20,444 nt of DNA from Pseudorhodobacter antarcticus (GTDB taxonomy: Bacteria; Pseudomonadota; Alphaproteobacteria; Rhodobacterales; Rhodobacteraceae). The DNA is taken from assembly GCA_945861995.1 (NCBI GenBank), contig CAMAWZ010000006.1, positions 1 to 20,444 on the forward strand, written 5' to 3'. The notes beneath the pieces were generated by a model. It was not told the origin of the DNA and searched no databases. It was given only the letters and a program-made list of their open reading frames with translations. The position numbers and the translations under genes are program-made. This document shows, in pieces, positions 6,877 through 13,884 of the stretch (positions are counted from its first letter, which is position 1; every line of letters starts with the position of its first letter).

Positions 6877-7776
6877 ATGCGGATCAAGAATGCAAAAACG
6901 GGTCTGGCTGCACTTTGCGGCTTGGTTCTGGCTGCGATGGCATCGTCTGCGCCTGCCGCCGCCCAAAGCCGCGAAGTCTGGATGAGCACCGATGTCTCGA
7001 CCGCTTGGGCGAAGGGATTTAAAGGGCAAGGCGTGTCCATTTCGGTCGTCGATGATTTTGCATATGATCCGTTCAGCGGGAATTTGACGGGGCGTACCGA
7101 ACGCAAAACCCATGGCCAATGGACAGCGCAGCAGGCGGGTTTGATTGCCCCACGCGCAACGGTTTACCGGCGCAGCTTTTATAACGAATTTACCGATCTT
7201 CCCCTGCGGTCGGGGTTGAATGTGATCAACCTGTCTTATGGTATTTCTGCCGCGCCAGAATATGGCGGCATCGATTACGAGGCGCTTGAGGATTCGATCA
7301 TCAATTATGCGCAGACGTCGCAGGCCGTTGTGGTCAAGGCCGCAGGCAACGAATCAGTGCGGATTGGCGGTGTCGATGGCTATGGTGAAATCGACTATTT
7401 GAACGTCGATTTGATCGGGGCAGATTCGGCCATTTTTGTAGGCGCGTTAAACCGAAATGGTACGACCAAATCAAAAGCCAGTTTGGCGAGTTATTCGAAC
7501 CGTGCTGGCAGCAATACGACTGTACAAAACCAGTTCTTGGTTGTGGGTGTGAATGAATCGCAGATGAAGATGGCTGGTACGTCTTTTGCAGCGCCAATTG
7601 TGGCGGGTTACGCGGCGATTCTGGGCAGCAAATTCACCTCTGCAACGCCTGATCAAATTGTCGATCAACTGCTGTCAACCGCGCGCAAGGATACGATTTC
7701 CAACTACCGTGCTTCGGTTCATGGACGGGGCGAAGCCAGCATACAGCGTGCCTTGGCCCCATCATCGCTGAGATAG
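6877..7776 (+). CDS. Secreted S8 family (subtilisin-like) serine peptidase
   Basis: The 299-residue product starts with a Sec signal peptide (hydrophobic LAALCGLVLAAMASSAPAAAQ, cleavage near residue 30). The catalytic set of the subtilase family is complete: Asp in ISVVDD (D59), His in KTHGQW (H79), oxyanion Asn in KAAGNES (N158) and nucleophile Ser in AGTSFAAPIVAGYAA (S236). Two features depart from the norm. The His block reads HGQWTAQQAG instead of HGTHVAG. No I9-type propeptide fits, because the catalytic Asp is only about 29 residues from the predicted cleavage site. The protein ends shortly after the catalytic domain (ASVHGRGEASIQRALAP). It should act in the periplasm or outside the cell; the substrate is unknown. 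An AAGGAGAG site precedes the ATG and the barrel gene is 12 nt upstream. Its stop codon is one base from the convergent hom stop, leaving no room for a terminator. Confidence 0.9.
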   Translation: MRIKNAKTGLAALCGLVLAAMASSAPAAAQSREVWMSTDVSTAWAKGFKGQGVSISVVDDFAYDPFSGNLTGRTERKTHGQWTAQQAGLIAPRATVYRRSFYNEFTDLPLRSGLNVINLSYGISAAPEYGGIDYEALEDSIINYAQTSQAVVVKAAGNESVRIGGVDGYGEIDYLNVDLIGADSAIFVGALNRNGTTKSKASLASYSNRAGSNTTVQNQFLVVGVNESQMKMAGTSFAAPIVAGYAAILGSKFTSATPDQIVDQLLSTARKDTISNYRASVHGRGEASIQRALAPSSLR

Positions 7777-7777
7777 A

Positions 7778-9082
7778 TTAAACCTCTTCGATCCGCAGAA
7801 CCACGGGCGTGCCAACCATCACGCCCGTTTGGGAAAAGCGGGTTGCGGCTGCGTTGATGTCTGCGCGGGTTGCCTTGTGGGTGACGATCAGCACTGTCGC
7901 CTCTGATCCTTCGTGGCTGTATTGGCGCATCTGGTCAATCGATACACCTGCCTCGCCCAAGGCAGTTGCGATTTTGGCCAAGGCGCCAGGTTTGTCGAGC
8001 AGCGTCATGCGCAGGTAATGTGCGGCGGCGGTTGCCGATGTGGCGGGAATGGGTTTGCTTAAGGTCGCGGCGGGTTGGCCAAAGGTGGGCAAGCGGAATC
8101 CGCGCGCAATATCAATCACATCAGCCATCACGGCGCTGGCCGTGGGGCCAGCTCCTGCGCCCGCGCCCCGCATGACGATCTGACCAACGCGGTCGCCTTC
8201 CAGCACCACCATATTGGTTCCGCCGACCAACTGGCCCAAGGGCGAGGTCGATGGCACAAGGCAGGGCGTCATGCGCTGTTCCAGCCCGCGCCCAGACATT
8301 TGGGCGACCCCGAGCAATTTGATTTTATAGCCCATATCTTCGGCAAGGCGAATGTCGTCGATTGAAATCGCGCCGATGCCTTCCAATTCCACCGCGTCAA
8401 AGGCAACTTGTGTGCCAAAGGCAATTGAGGCCAGAAGTGACAGTTTATGCCCCGCATCAATGCCGCCCACGTCCAAATTCGGGTCAGCTTCCAGATAGCC
8501 AAGCTGGCGCGCCTCTTCGAACACGGTTTCATACGGCAGGCCCGCGCTTTGCATCCGCGTGAGGATATAGTTACACGTGCCGTTCATCACACCCATAACG
8601 CGGCGAATCTGGTTGGCCGCCAACCCTTCGGTCAGCGCCTTGATCACGGGAATGCCGCCTGCAACGGCGGCCTCAAAGCGGATCACGCGGCCCGCAGATT
8701 CGGCAGCCAACGCAAGGGCTTGCCCGTGATGGGCCAGCAGCGCCTTGTTAGCGGTGACAATATCTTTACCCGCCGCAATGGCGGCAAGGCTTGCGTCATG
8801 GGCCGCACCATCATGCCCGCCCATAACCTCGACAAAAACATCCACATCAGCGCGTTTTGCCAATGCCACGGGGTCTGCCTCCCAGGCATAAGCTGACAGA
8901 TCGGCATCACGGTTTCGGGTGCGGTCGCGCGCGCTGACGGCAGTGATTTCAATGCGGCGCCCTGTGCGGGCTGCGATCAAATCGGCATGATTTTGCACGA
9001 TTTTGACCACGCCAATGCCAACAGTGCCAAGCCCCGCCAGTCCAAGGCGCAGGGGGGGATTTTGTGCGGGAAGTGTTGACAT
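7778..9082 (-). CDS. hom: Homoserine dehydrogenase
   Basis: The protein reduces aspartate semialdehyde to homoserine, feeding threonine, methionine and isoleucine synthesis. At 434 residues it is the standard monofunctional form with a C-terminal ACT domain. Visible landmarks are the nucleotide-binding loop GLAGLGTVG (14-22), VTANKALL (109-116), EAAVAGGIPVI (137-147), NGTCNYIL (167-174) and GYLEADPNLDVGGIDAGHKL (195-214) with the catalytic Lys213. The ACT domain begins near YLRMTLLDKPGALAKIA and probably mediates feedback by threonine. AGAGGG lies upstream of the ATG as ribosome binding site. A strong stem-loop lies just before that in the leader. Confidence 0.97.
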   Translation of the reverse strand: MSTLPAQNPPLRLGLAGLGTVGIGVVKIVQNHADLIAARTGRRIEITAVSARDRTRNRDADLSAYAWEADPVALAKRADVDVFVEVMGGHDGAAHDASLAAIAAGKDIVTANKALLAHHGQALALAAESAGRVIRFEAAVAGGIPVIKALTEGLAANQIRRVMGVMNGTCNYILTRMQSAGLPYETVFEEARQLGYLEADPNLDVGGIDAGHKLSLLASIAFGTQVAFDAVELEGIGAISIDDIRLAEDMGYKIKLLGVAQMSGRGLEQRMTPCLVPSTSPLGQLVGGTNMVVLEGDRVGQIVMRGAGAGAGPTASAVMADVIDIARGFRLPTFGQPAATLSKPIPATSATAAAHYLRMTLLDKPGALAKIATALGEAGVSIDQMRQYSHEGSEATVLIVTHKATRADINAAATRFSQTGVMVGTPVVLRIEEV

Positions 9083-9104
9083 ATCAGGCCCTCTTAAACT
9101 TGCC

Positions 9105-9130
9105 CCCTGTTAGCGCATGGCGCAACAGGG
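9105..9130 (-). promoter_or_regulatory. Strong stem-loop in the hom leader
   Basis: CCCTGTT (9105-9111) pairs with AACAGGG (9124-9130), and inside it GCGC (9113-9116) pairs with GCGC (9120-9123), leaving one bulged A and a 3-nt loop. That is 11 GC-rich base pairs ending about 23 nt upstream of the hom ATG and just before its ribosome binding site. No T-run follows on the minus strand, so it looks more like a leader structure or an mRNA-end stabiliser of the lipoprotein transcript than a classic terminator. Confidence 0.45.
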
Positions 9131-9156
9131 TGCAACGGCGCGGCGCTTTTGCGCGC

Positions 9157-9375
9157 TTACTGCGCGCGCAAGTCGTCGGCGCTGTCGCGCAGCGCGTCGC
9201 CCTGCGCGTCCACGTTCGCGCGGTTGGGCTTGGCCAACGCGGCATTCACGGCGGCAAGTTCGGCTGGGGTCAGATAGGCAGGGCGCGGCTGGATTTGATC
9301 AGGCGCGGCCGCATCCACCTGCGGAAATTCCGCGCAGGCGGTCAGAAAAAGCAAAATGGTTAGGACACGTTTCAT
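9157..9375 (-). CDS. Small putative outer-membrane lipoprotein, 72 aa
   Basis: The product begins MKRVLTILLFLTACAEF. The short basic n-region, hydrophobic stretch and lipobox LTAC (Cys14) make it a clear type II signal peptide. Position +2 after the Cys is Ala rather than Asp, which favours sorting to the outer membrane. The 58-residue mature part is Ala/Asp/Pro-rich (IQPRPAYLTPAELAAVNAALAKPN, then DALRDSADDLRAQ) and probably partly helical. I recognise no domain. It is 74 nt upstream of hom on the same strand, with a strong hairpin between, so it may share a transcript. Short lipoproteins of this kind are common as uncharacterised genes in Rhodobacterales. Confidence 0.75.
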   Translation of the reverse strand: MKRVLTILLFLTACAEFPQVDAAAPDQIQPRPAYLTPAELAAVNAALAKPNRANVDAQGDALRDSADDLRAQ

Positions 9376-9419
9376 GCCGCTACCCTAACCATTGCTTGGC
9401 CCAAAGATCAATGCAGACT

Positions 9420-9433
9420 TGCGCAATTGCGCA
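9420..9433. other. 14-bp perfect palindrome after the pirin gene
   Basis: TGCGCAATTGCGCA (9420-9433) is fully self-complementary and lies 4 bp beyond the pirin stop codon, with a further ATGCGC inside the gene end able to pair with its right half. It could act as a weak transcript end for the pirin gene, since no other terminator is seen in the 62-bp gap. No T-run follows on the minus strand. Confidence 0.35.
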
Positions 9434-9437
9434 TGGC

Positions 9438-10349
9438 TCAATGCGCGGGTTTTATAAACGTGCCGTTGCGCAGCTCGCGCATGGCCTGCTGCAATTCTTC
9501 TTGGGTGTTCATCACGATGGGGCCGTGCCATGCTACGGGTTCAGCAATGGGCGCGCCCGAAATCAGCAAGAATCGCACGCCATCATCGCCAGCGCGCACA
9601 ACAACCTCGTCACCTTTGCCAAATTCAATCAGAGTGCGGTTGCCCGACAGATCGCGGATATTCAGCTCTTCACCGCGATATTCTTTTTCAGTCAATACCC
9701 CGCGTGGGGGGGCGCTGTCTTCAAATTTTGCGGCGCCTTCAAACACATAGGCAAATGCAGCGCGGCGGGTGTCCACCTTGAAGATACGCTTTTTGTTTGG
9801 CGGCACGTAAATGTCCAAATACTGCGGATCGGCGGCGATGCCATCAACGGGGCCTGTTTTGCCCCAAAAGCTGCCGACAATCACTTTGACCACAGTGCCA
9901 TCATCTTCCAAAAGTTCTGGAATATCGCTGCCGCGCACATCTTGATAGCGCGGCTTTGTCATCTTTAGCTCGCGCGGCAAATTGGCCCACAGCTGGAAGC
10001 CGTGCATTTGCCCTTGCCCGTTTCCTTTGGGCATTTCTTGGTGCAAAATTCCGCTGCCCGCTGTCATCCATTGCACATCGCCGCCCTTGAGCGTTCCGCG
10101 ATTGCCAAGGCTATCGCCATGATCGACCGCGCCCGCCAAAACATACGTGATGGTTTCGATGCCGCGGTGCGGATGCCACGGAAAGCCCGCGCGATAATCG
10201 CTGGGATGATCGCCGCGAAAATCGTCGAACATCAAAAACGGGTCAAGGCGCGTTGGATCGCCAAAGCCAAAGGCGCGGTGCAAATGCACCCCCGCGCCTT
10301 CGATATGCGGCGTGGCCAGCGAGGTAGATTTTACAGGGCGAAAAGACAT
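9438..10349 (-). CDS. Pirin family protein (cupin)
   Basis: At 303 residues it has the length of bacterial pirins, with two cupin domains. The N-terminal cupin carries the full metal-binding set: His59 and His61 in WHPHRGIET, and His103 and Glu105 in GILHQEMP. Other hallmarks are RLDPFLMFDDF (34-44), GDVQWMTAGSGILH (90-103) and LWANLP. A C-terminal pirin domain follows. Bacterial pirins include quercetin 2,3-dioxygenases (YhhW-type) and metabolic regulators, so the exact role is not fixed by sequence. It is flanked by the lipoprotein/hom genes and the tad genes on the same strand, with a gap of 127 nt to the tad genes, so it is probably transcribed alone. Confidence 0.93.
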   Translation of the reverse strand: MSFRPVKSTSLATPHIEGAGVHLHRAFGFGDPTRLDPFLMFDDFRGDHPSDYRAGFPWHPHRGIETITYVLAGAVDHGDSLGNRGTLKGGDVQWMTAGSGILHQEMPKGNGQGQMHGFQLWANLPRELKMTKPRYQDVRGSDIPELLEDDGTVVKVIVGSFWGKTGPVDGIAADPQYLDIYVPPNKKRIFKVDTRRAAFAYVFEGAAKFEDSAPPRGVLTEKEYRGEELNIRDLSGNRTLIEFGKGDEVVVRAGDDGVRFLLISGAPIAEPVAWHGPIVMNTQEELQQAMRELRNGTFIKPAH

Positions 10350-10403
10350 CGGTCACCTATCTGATTGCGCGCCCACAGGTTGGGCCAAGATGACGCAACA
10401 GCT

Positions 10404-10420
10404 AGGGCCGATGCGGCCTT
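10404..10420 (-). terminator. Candidate transcript end after the tadF-like gene
   Basis: AGGGCCG (10404-10410) and CGGCCTT (10414-10420) form a 7-bp stem (one G-T pair) with a 3-nt ATG loop, in the 127-nt gap after the tadF-like stop and before the pirin start. The stem is GC-rich but no clear T-run follows on the minus strand, so confidence is modest. Confidence 0.35.
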
Positions 10421-10476
10421 AGGACAAGAGCGGGACTTGCCAATTTACTGCGCGAATTTGCACAGTATCCGCGCGC

Positions 10477-11157
10477 TTACAAATCGCACGCGACCACAAC
10501 CGCACTCGCACCAGACAGGTTGTTGTTAAAGCAAACCCTTGGCACAAAGCGGGGGCGCACTGTTGCCATCGTTTCAATATCGCGCGCGGTAAACCAACCC
10601 TCCGAGGACTTGCCCAAAAGATCGGCGGCCATGGCGGTGGTGAATTTGGGTTGCCACCGCACACGCGATTCCACAACGATGATGTTGTCCCCGTCCAACA
10701 TAGCGGGAATTTGGCCCGCAATTGCGTCAATCGTCGCATTCGTCCATTCTGGCATACGCTTGGGGTCGGACGACATGGACCATGCCATATTAACTTGGCC
10801 ATCATCGTCATCTTCTGCGCCGTCCGTGAAGGTCACACTTGTTACCCGTATGATTGCGGCAGAGGTCTCATAGTTGGTGACATTTAATGTTCCGGGCACT
10901 TCGGCGGCATAGTTGAACACGCGCACATAGCTTTTGGCATAATTCGGCACGACCTGAGACCTCTCGCGGGAGATGATGTCGGCAATCGTGTAAGTTGCCT
11001 TTTGAGCGAGGTTTTTTGCGCGATAGGCATCCCAATAGACGTTAAAGAAAATGAACATCAACGCCATGACTGGCAGGACAAGAACCGCTTCGACAGCCAT
11101 ACTGCCGCGCGTTTGGGATAAGAATCTACGGATTGCTGGAAGGGCGCGTTGCATCAT
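10477..11157 (-). CDS. TadF/TadE-like minor pseudopilin
   Basis: The product (226 residues from ATG 11157) carries a TadE-like N-terminal segment: a basic stretch, then RGSMAVEAVLVLPVMALMFIF. Gly followed by Ser with Glu at +5 and a hydrophobic helix is the pseudopilin processing pattern recognised by the TadV prepilin peptidase. The remaining domain is periplasmic, with an acidic GAEDDDDG loop and a C-terminal pair of cysteines (PRVCFNN and VVACDL). TadF/TadE are minor pseudopilins of the Flp (tight adherence) pilus. The frame also opens with TTG at 11160 and a second ATG at 11154. TAGGA at the preceding gene's stop serves as ribosome binding site, so translation is coupled to the tadE-like gene, which ends 6 nt before this ATG. 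Confidence 0.82.
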   Translation of the reverse strand: MMQRALPAIRRFLSQTRGSMAVEAVLVLPVMALMFIFFNVYWDAYRAKNLAQKATYTIADIISRERSQVVPNYAKSYVRVFNYAAEVPGTLNVTNYETSAAIIRVTSVTFTDGAEDDDDGQVNMAWSMSSDPKRMPEWTNATIDAIAGQIPAMLDGDNIIVVESRVRWQPKFTTAMAADLLGKSSEGWFTARDIETMATVRPRFVPRVCFNNNLSGASAVVVACDL

Positions 11158-11163
11158 CAAATC

Positions 11164-11703
11164 CTACCGGGGTTCATTCACAAAGGCCGTTGTCGCGATC
11201 AAGCGGAATTCATCGCCCTCTTGATTTTCAAGGCTAATTTGATTGGCGGTTGTGGGAAAAAAGTAATCTTGCACAAGGCAGGCGCGCACCAATACCAAAT
11301 CATTCGCAGCCCCCGGCTGGAACAAAAGCACAGGCACGACATTGGTCGCGCGGTTGATGCACAGGTTTGTTAAACTGGGCACGCTGACGATGCCTGTCGA
11401 TGAGGTGCTGCGCACTGTCAATTCTAAGGTTAAATTTTCGGCGCAGCCCTCTTCCATGCCGAGGCGGTTGCAAATGCGTGTGCGCAAATCTGCGACCGTT
11501 GGGTTGGCGATTTGGCCTAGGCGCAATTCACGCACTGTCATTTCCAGCGCGCGGTCCAGCGCTGTTTTGCGCAGGCTGACCATCGATGCTTCGCCAGAGG
11601 CCAGCAAGATCGCCATCGCCAAGGGCATGATGGTGATAAATTCAATACTGGCGCTGCCGTTTTCGCGCAACAGCCAGGTTCTAAGCTTTGATAATGCGCG
11701 CAT
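11164..11703 (-). CDS. tadE: TadE-like minor pseudopilin
   Basis: The 179-residue product has the class-defining N-terminus: RENGSASIEFITIMPLAMAI, with Gly16 before the cleavage point, Ser17 as +1, Glu21 as +5 and one hydrophobic helix. The soluble part contains ELRLGQ, then paired cysteines (ICNRLGMEEGCAEN) and further cysteines (NLCINR, RACLVQ) that could be disulfide-bonded in the periplasm. TadE-type proteins are processed by TadV and needed for Flp pilus assembly. It lies 11 nt downstream of tadG and just upstream of the tadF-like gene on the same strand. Tad genes in Rhodobacterales often have such a separate tadG-E-F group away from the main flp-cpa-tad locus. Confidence 0.87.
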   Translation of the reverse strand: MRALSKLRTWLLRENGSASIEFITIMPLAMAILLASGEASMVSLRKTALDRALEMTVRELRLGQIANPTVADLRTRICNRLGMEEGCAENLTLELTVRSTSSTGIVSVPSLTNLCINRATNVVPVLLFQPGAANDLVLVRACLVQDYFFPTTANQISLENQEGDEFRLIATTAFVNEPR

Positions 11704-11714
11704 CTGGATCTTCT

Positions 11715-13619
11715 TTACTGAGTGAGGGTCAATTGGGCGATGTTCGACGCGATCATCCGCAGGGTTGACCGAATATTGGTTGTGCTGAGGGTGAACGTAT
11801 GCGCGCTAGAGGTGGCGCAGGCGTTATAAATGGGGTTGGCAAGGCCCACGTTTGCGTTGTGCGCCGCTTGCCCCGGTGTCGAGGCCGAGACGGTCGTGGA
11901 ACCGGGCGCGCGCATCATATAGATCAAGACGCCTTGCTGTTTTGCCGCTGAACACAGTGCTGCAAAGTTTTCGCGGTCTTTCACGCTGTCGCGCGCGATG
12001 TAGGTGAACCTTTCCACCAAGGCCGACCACGTGTTTGTCGCGTTTGTCACAGGGCTAAAGGGGGCCATGTACAGTTGGCGAATGATGGTGAAGAGGGTGA
12101 TTTGCGACATGGCTTGGCCCCAAGTTAGGCGCACTGGCGCGCCGCCACCTGGGTGCTGGTAGGGGGCCGCCATCCACTGTGCTCTTTCCGCTTCGAGTTG
12201 CGGATTGGTTGTAAGGCCTTGGGTCACCCAATAGGGCCGTGTTGGATCGGGCGCATTACTGTGTAAAACTGACAAACGCACAGGCCGCGTAGATGTTGCA
12301 GGCCCAGGCGTGCGCCAAATGGTCGAGGGGGTATTGCCCAGATATTCGGGTCTAATCTCGCGCCCAGAATGACCGCCTTGCAGTTCTGATGCGGCATAGT
12401 TCGAGTTTGCAAAAGCGCTGTTGGTGAAGAAAAGCAGCACTTTCATGGTGTCTTCGGCAGTATAATCGCGCGGGCGGCCTGTTACTGCTCCGGGTGACGT
12501 GCCAGCCGTAACTTGGCTTGAAATGATAGGCTTAAGGCTGGGATCAAGGGCGGCCAAAGCCCATTTCAAACCGCCAGTTGTATCGACAATGTTTCCAAGT
12601 ACAAAGTTAAGGGGAACGATCGCGTTCAACTTATTGTTGATTGTCGTGGCGGCGGTCGCGCTGACAGGGCGGCTCACTTGCACCCCAATCAGGGGGGTGT
12701 TGCCGCTCATGGCCAAGGCGTCTGTTTGCCGCGCGCAGCTGCCAGCGCCGTTCATGACGGCGGTGGCTTCGGCAGCTTCGTTGTACATGTTACTTTGAAA
12801 TTCAATGGTTTCCCAGCTTGTGCCAGAAAATGCTGTGCCTGCCAACTGCAAGGGCCAGCTCCAGATATAAGGGTCGGCATAGGTGATCCCCAATTCGCCC
12901 CGTTCTGCCTGCGAGAAATTCAAACAGGTGCGCGCGTTGGTGTTGCTGAGGGGCGGTTTGTTGGTGTCGTTGAACCGCTCAAGCAGGGTTGTGCCCAAAT
13001 AGACGCTGCTGCCATAGGGCACGATGTTGACCGATACTTTGTTGCCAGTGTCAGGTGCAGCAATAGTGTTCAAAAACACCTTAAGCGGGTCGCGCAGGGC
13101 GTTCCAAAAGACTGCGTGCGTTGTATCGATTGCAATACTGATTTCTAAATTGGGCAGTTTTTGTTTTGATTGCGCCGAAAGGGCAAACGTCTTGGTCGGT
13201 GAATTGCCCGCGCCTGTGGCATTTGGGAACAGGCCGTCAAAGGTAAAGTTGCCTGACAGCGTGGTCGAGCGTTCACTATTGCTGGTGCTGATGACAGGAT
13301 CGTTCAGCCCGTCATTGCCCGCTTCGGATTTGCCCATGCAATCTTCGGCCACGTCTTTTGCTGTTGTGTTGCTGGTGGCCCCGCCATCAATACGGTTTTG
13401 CGCCAGTGACGACATCAGCGCGCAGCGATCCAAGGCATCTTGGGTGGCAACGCGTTTGGCCTCATAGTTCATTGTGTCCACCGCAAGCCCGCCGATTCCC
13501 ACCATACCAACCAAAGTGACAAGGGCAAAAACGGTCAATGATCCGTCTTCGCGCCCTGCTTTTGTGCGCAGGCCTTTGGTGCTGCGTTGATCTTGCAGGG
13601 GGTTCAATGGCAGCGGCAT
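11715..13619 (-). CDS. tadG: TadG-like pilus assembly protein with degenerate von Willebrand A domain
   Basis: The 634-residue protein begins with a basic region and a Flp-assembly TadG segment (GSLTVFALVTLVGMVGIGGLAVDTMNYE, residues 26-53), which anchors it in the inner membrane. The following region, DALDRCALMSSLAQ, is typical of TadG/TadE-type proteins. A von Willebrand A-like domain starts at ISIAIDTTHAVFW (161-172), with TTGGLKWAL (347-355) and KVLLFFTNSAFAN (393-405) in the expected order. The metal-ion site is degenerate (D165 kept, then T/A in place of the two serines, and N400 where Asp is expected). The ATG at 13619 has AGGAG 7 nt upstream. It is the first gene of the tadG-E-F cluster and divergent from the sox operon. 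Localisation of TadG proteins in the cell envelope is known; their exact function is not settled. Confidence 0.88.
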   Translation of the reverse strand: MPLPLNPLQDQRSTKGLRTKAGREDGSLTVFALVTLVGMVGIGGLAVDTMNYEAKRVATQDALDRCALMSSLAQNRIDGGATSNTTAKDVAEDCMGKSEAGNDGLNDPVISTSNSERSTTLSGNFTFDGLFPNATGAGNSPTKTFALSAQSKQKLPNLEISIAIDTTHAVFWNALRDPLKVFLNTIAAPDTGNKVSVNIVPYGSSVYLGTTLLERFNDTNKPPLSNTNARTCLNFSQAERGELGITYADPYIWSWPLQLAGTAFSGTSWETIEFQSNMYNEAAEATAVMNGAGSCARQTDALAMSGNTPLIGVQVSRPVSATAATTINNKLNAIVPLNFVLGNIVDTTGGLKWALAALDPSLKPIISSQVTAGTSPGAVTGRPRDYTAEDTMKVLLFFTNSAFANSNYAASELQGGHSGREIRPEYLGNTPSTIWRTPGPATSTRPVRLSVLHSNAPDPTRPYWVTQGLTTNPQLEAERAQWMAAPYQHPGGGAPVRLTWGQAMSQITLFTIIRQLYMAPFSPVTNATNTWSALVERFTYIARDSVKDRENFAALCSAAKQQGVLIYMMRAPGSTTVSASTPGQAAHNANVGLANPIYNACATSSAHTFTLSTTNIRSTLRMIASNIAQLTLTQ

Positions 13620-13816
13620 AACAAACTCCTAAACTTAGGCTTGGGCGCCCGAAGCGCACCGATCCACCCGCAGTTGTGGTCAAAAATCGTGGCAGCGATG
13701 TGTTCAGCCCGCGCCTAAATTTGGGAATCCTTTGGAACTTTGGGGCAAATCGCCTTGTGAAGGTCATTGTCCGACGCCAACTGTCGCACACGGCGCATTT
13801 TTTGCCGCGAAGGCAG

Positions 13817-13845
13817 TTGAAAAGCGGGCCTAAAACGGGTTGAAT
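13817..13845 (+). promoter_or_regulatory. Candidate promoter of the soxBDAG operon
   Basis: TTGAAA (13817-13822) and TTGAAT (13840-13845) are spaced 17 bp apart, matching -35 at 5/6 and -10 at 4/6, 39 bp before the chosen soxB ATG. The wider divergent gap (13620-13884) also has the near-palindrome CCTAAATTTGGG (13714-13725) and an inverted repeat CCTAA/TTAGG (13628-13639) over the tadG ribosome binding site. No glycine or tetrahydrofolate riboswitch pattern was recognised. Pattern evidence only. Confidence 0.35.
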
Positions 13846-13884
13846 TGCGCTTAAGAAACGCGCCGCTTGGGCATGGGGGCAGAT

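Noticed and set aside
13620..13884. Glycine or tetrahydrofolate riboswitch upstream of the sox operon
   Set aside because: I could not find the conserved core elements. Only weak promoter-like and palindromic patterns are visible.
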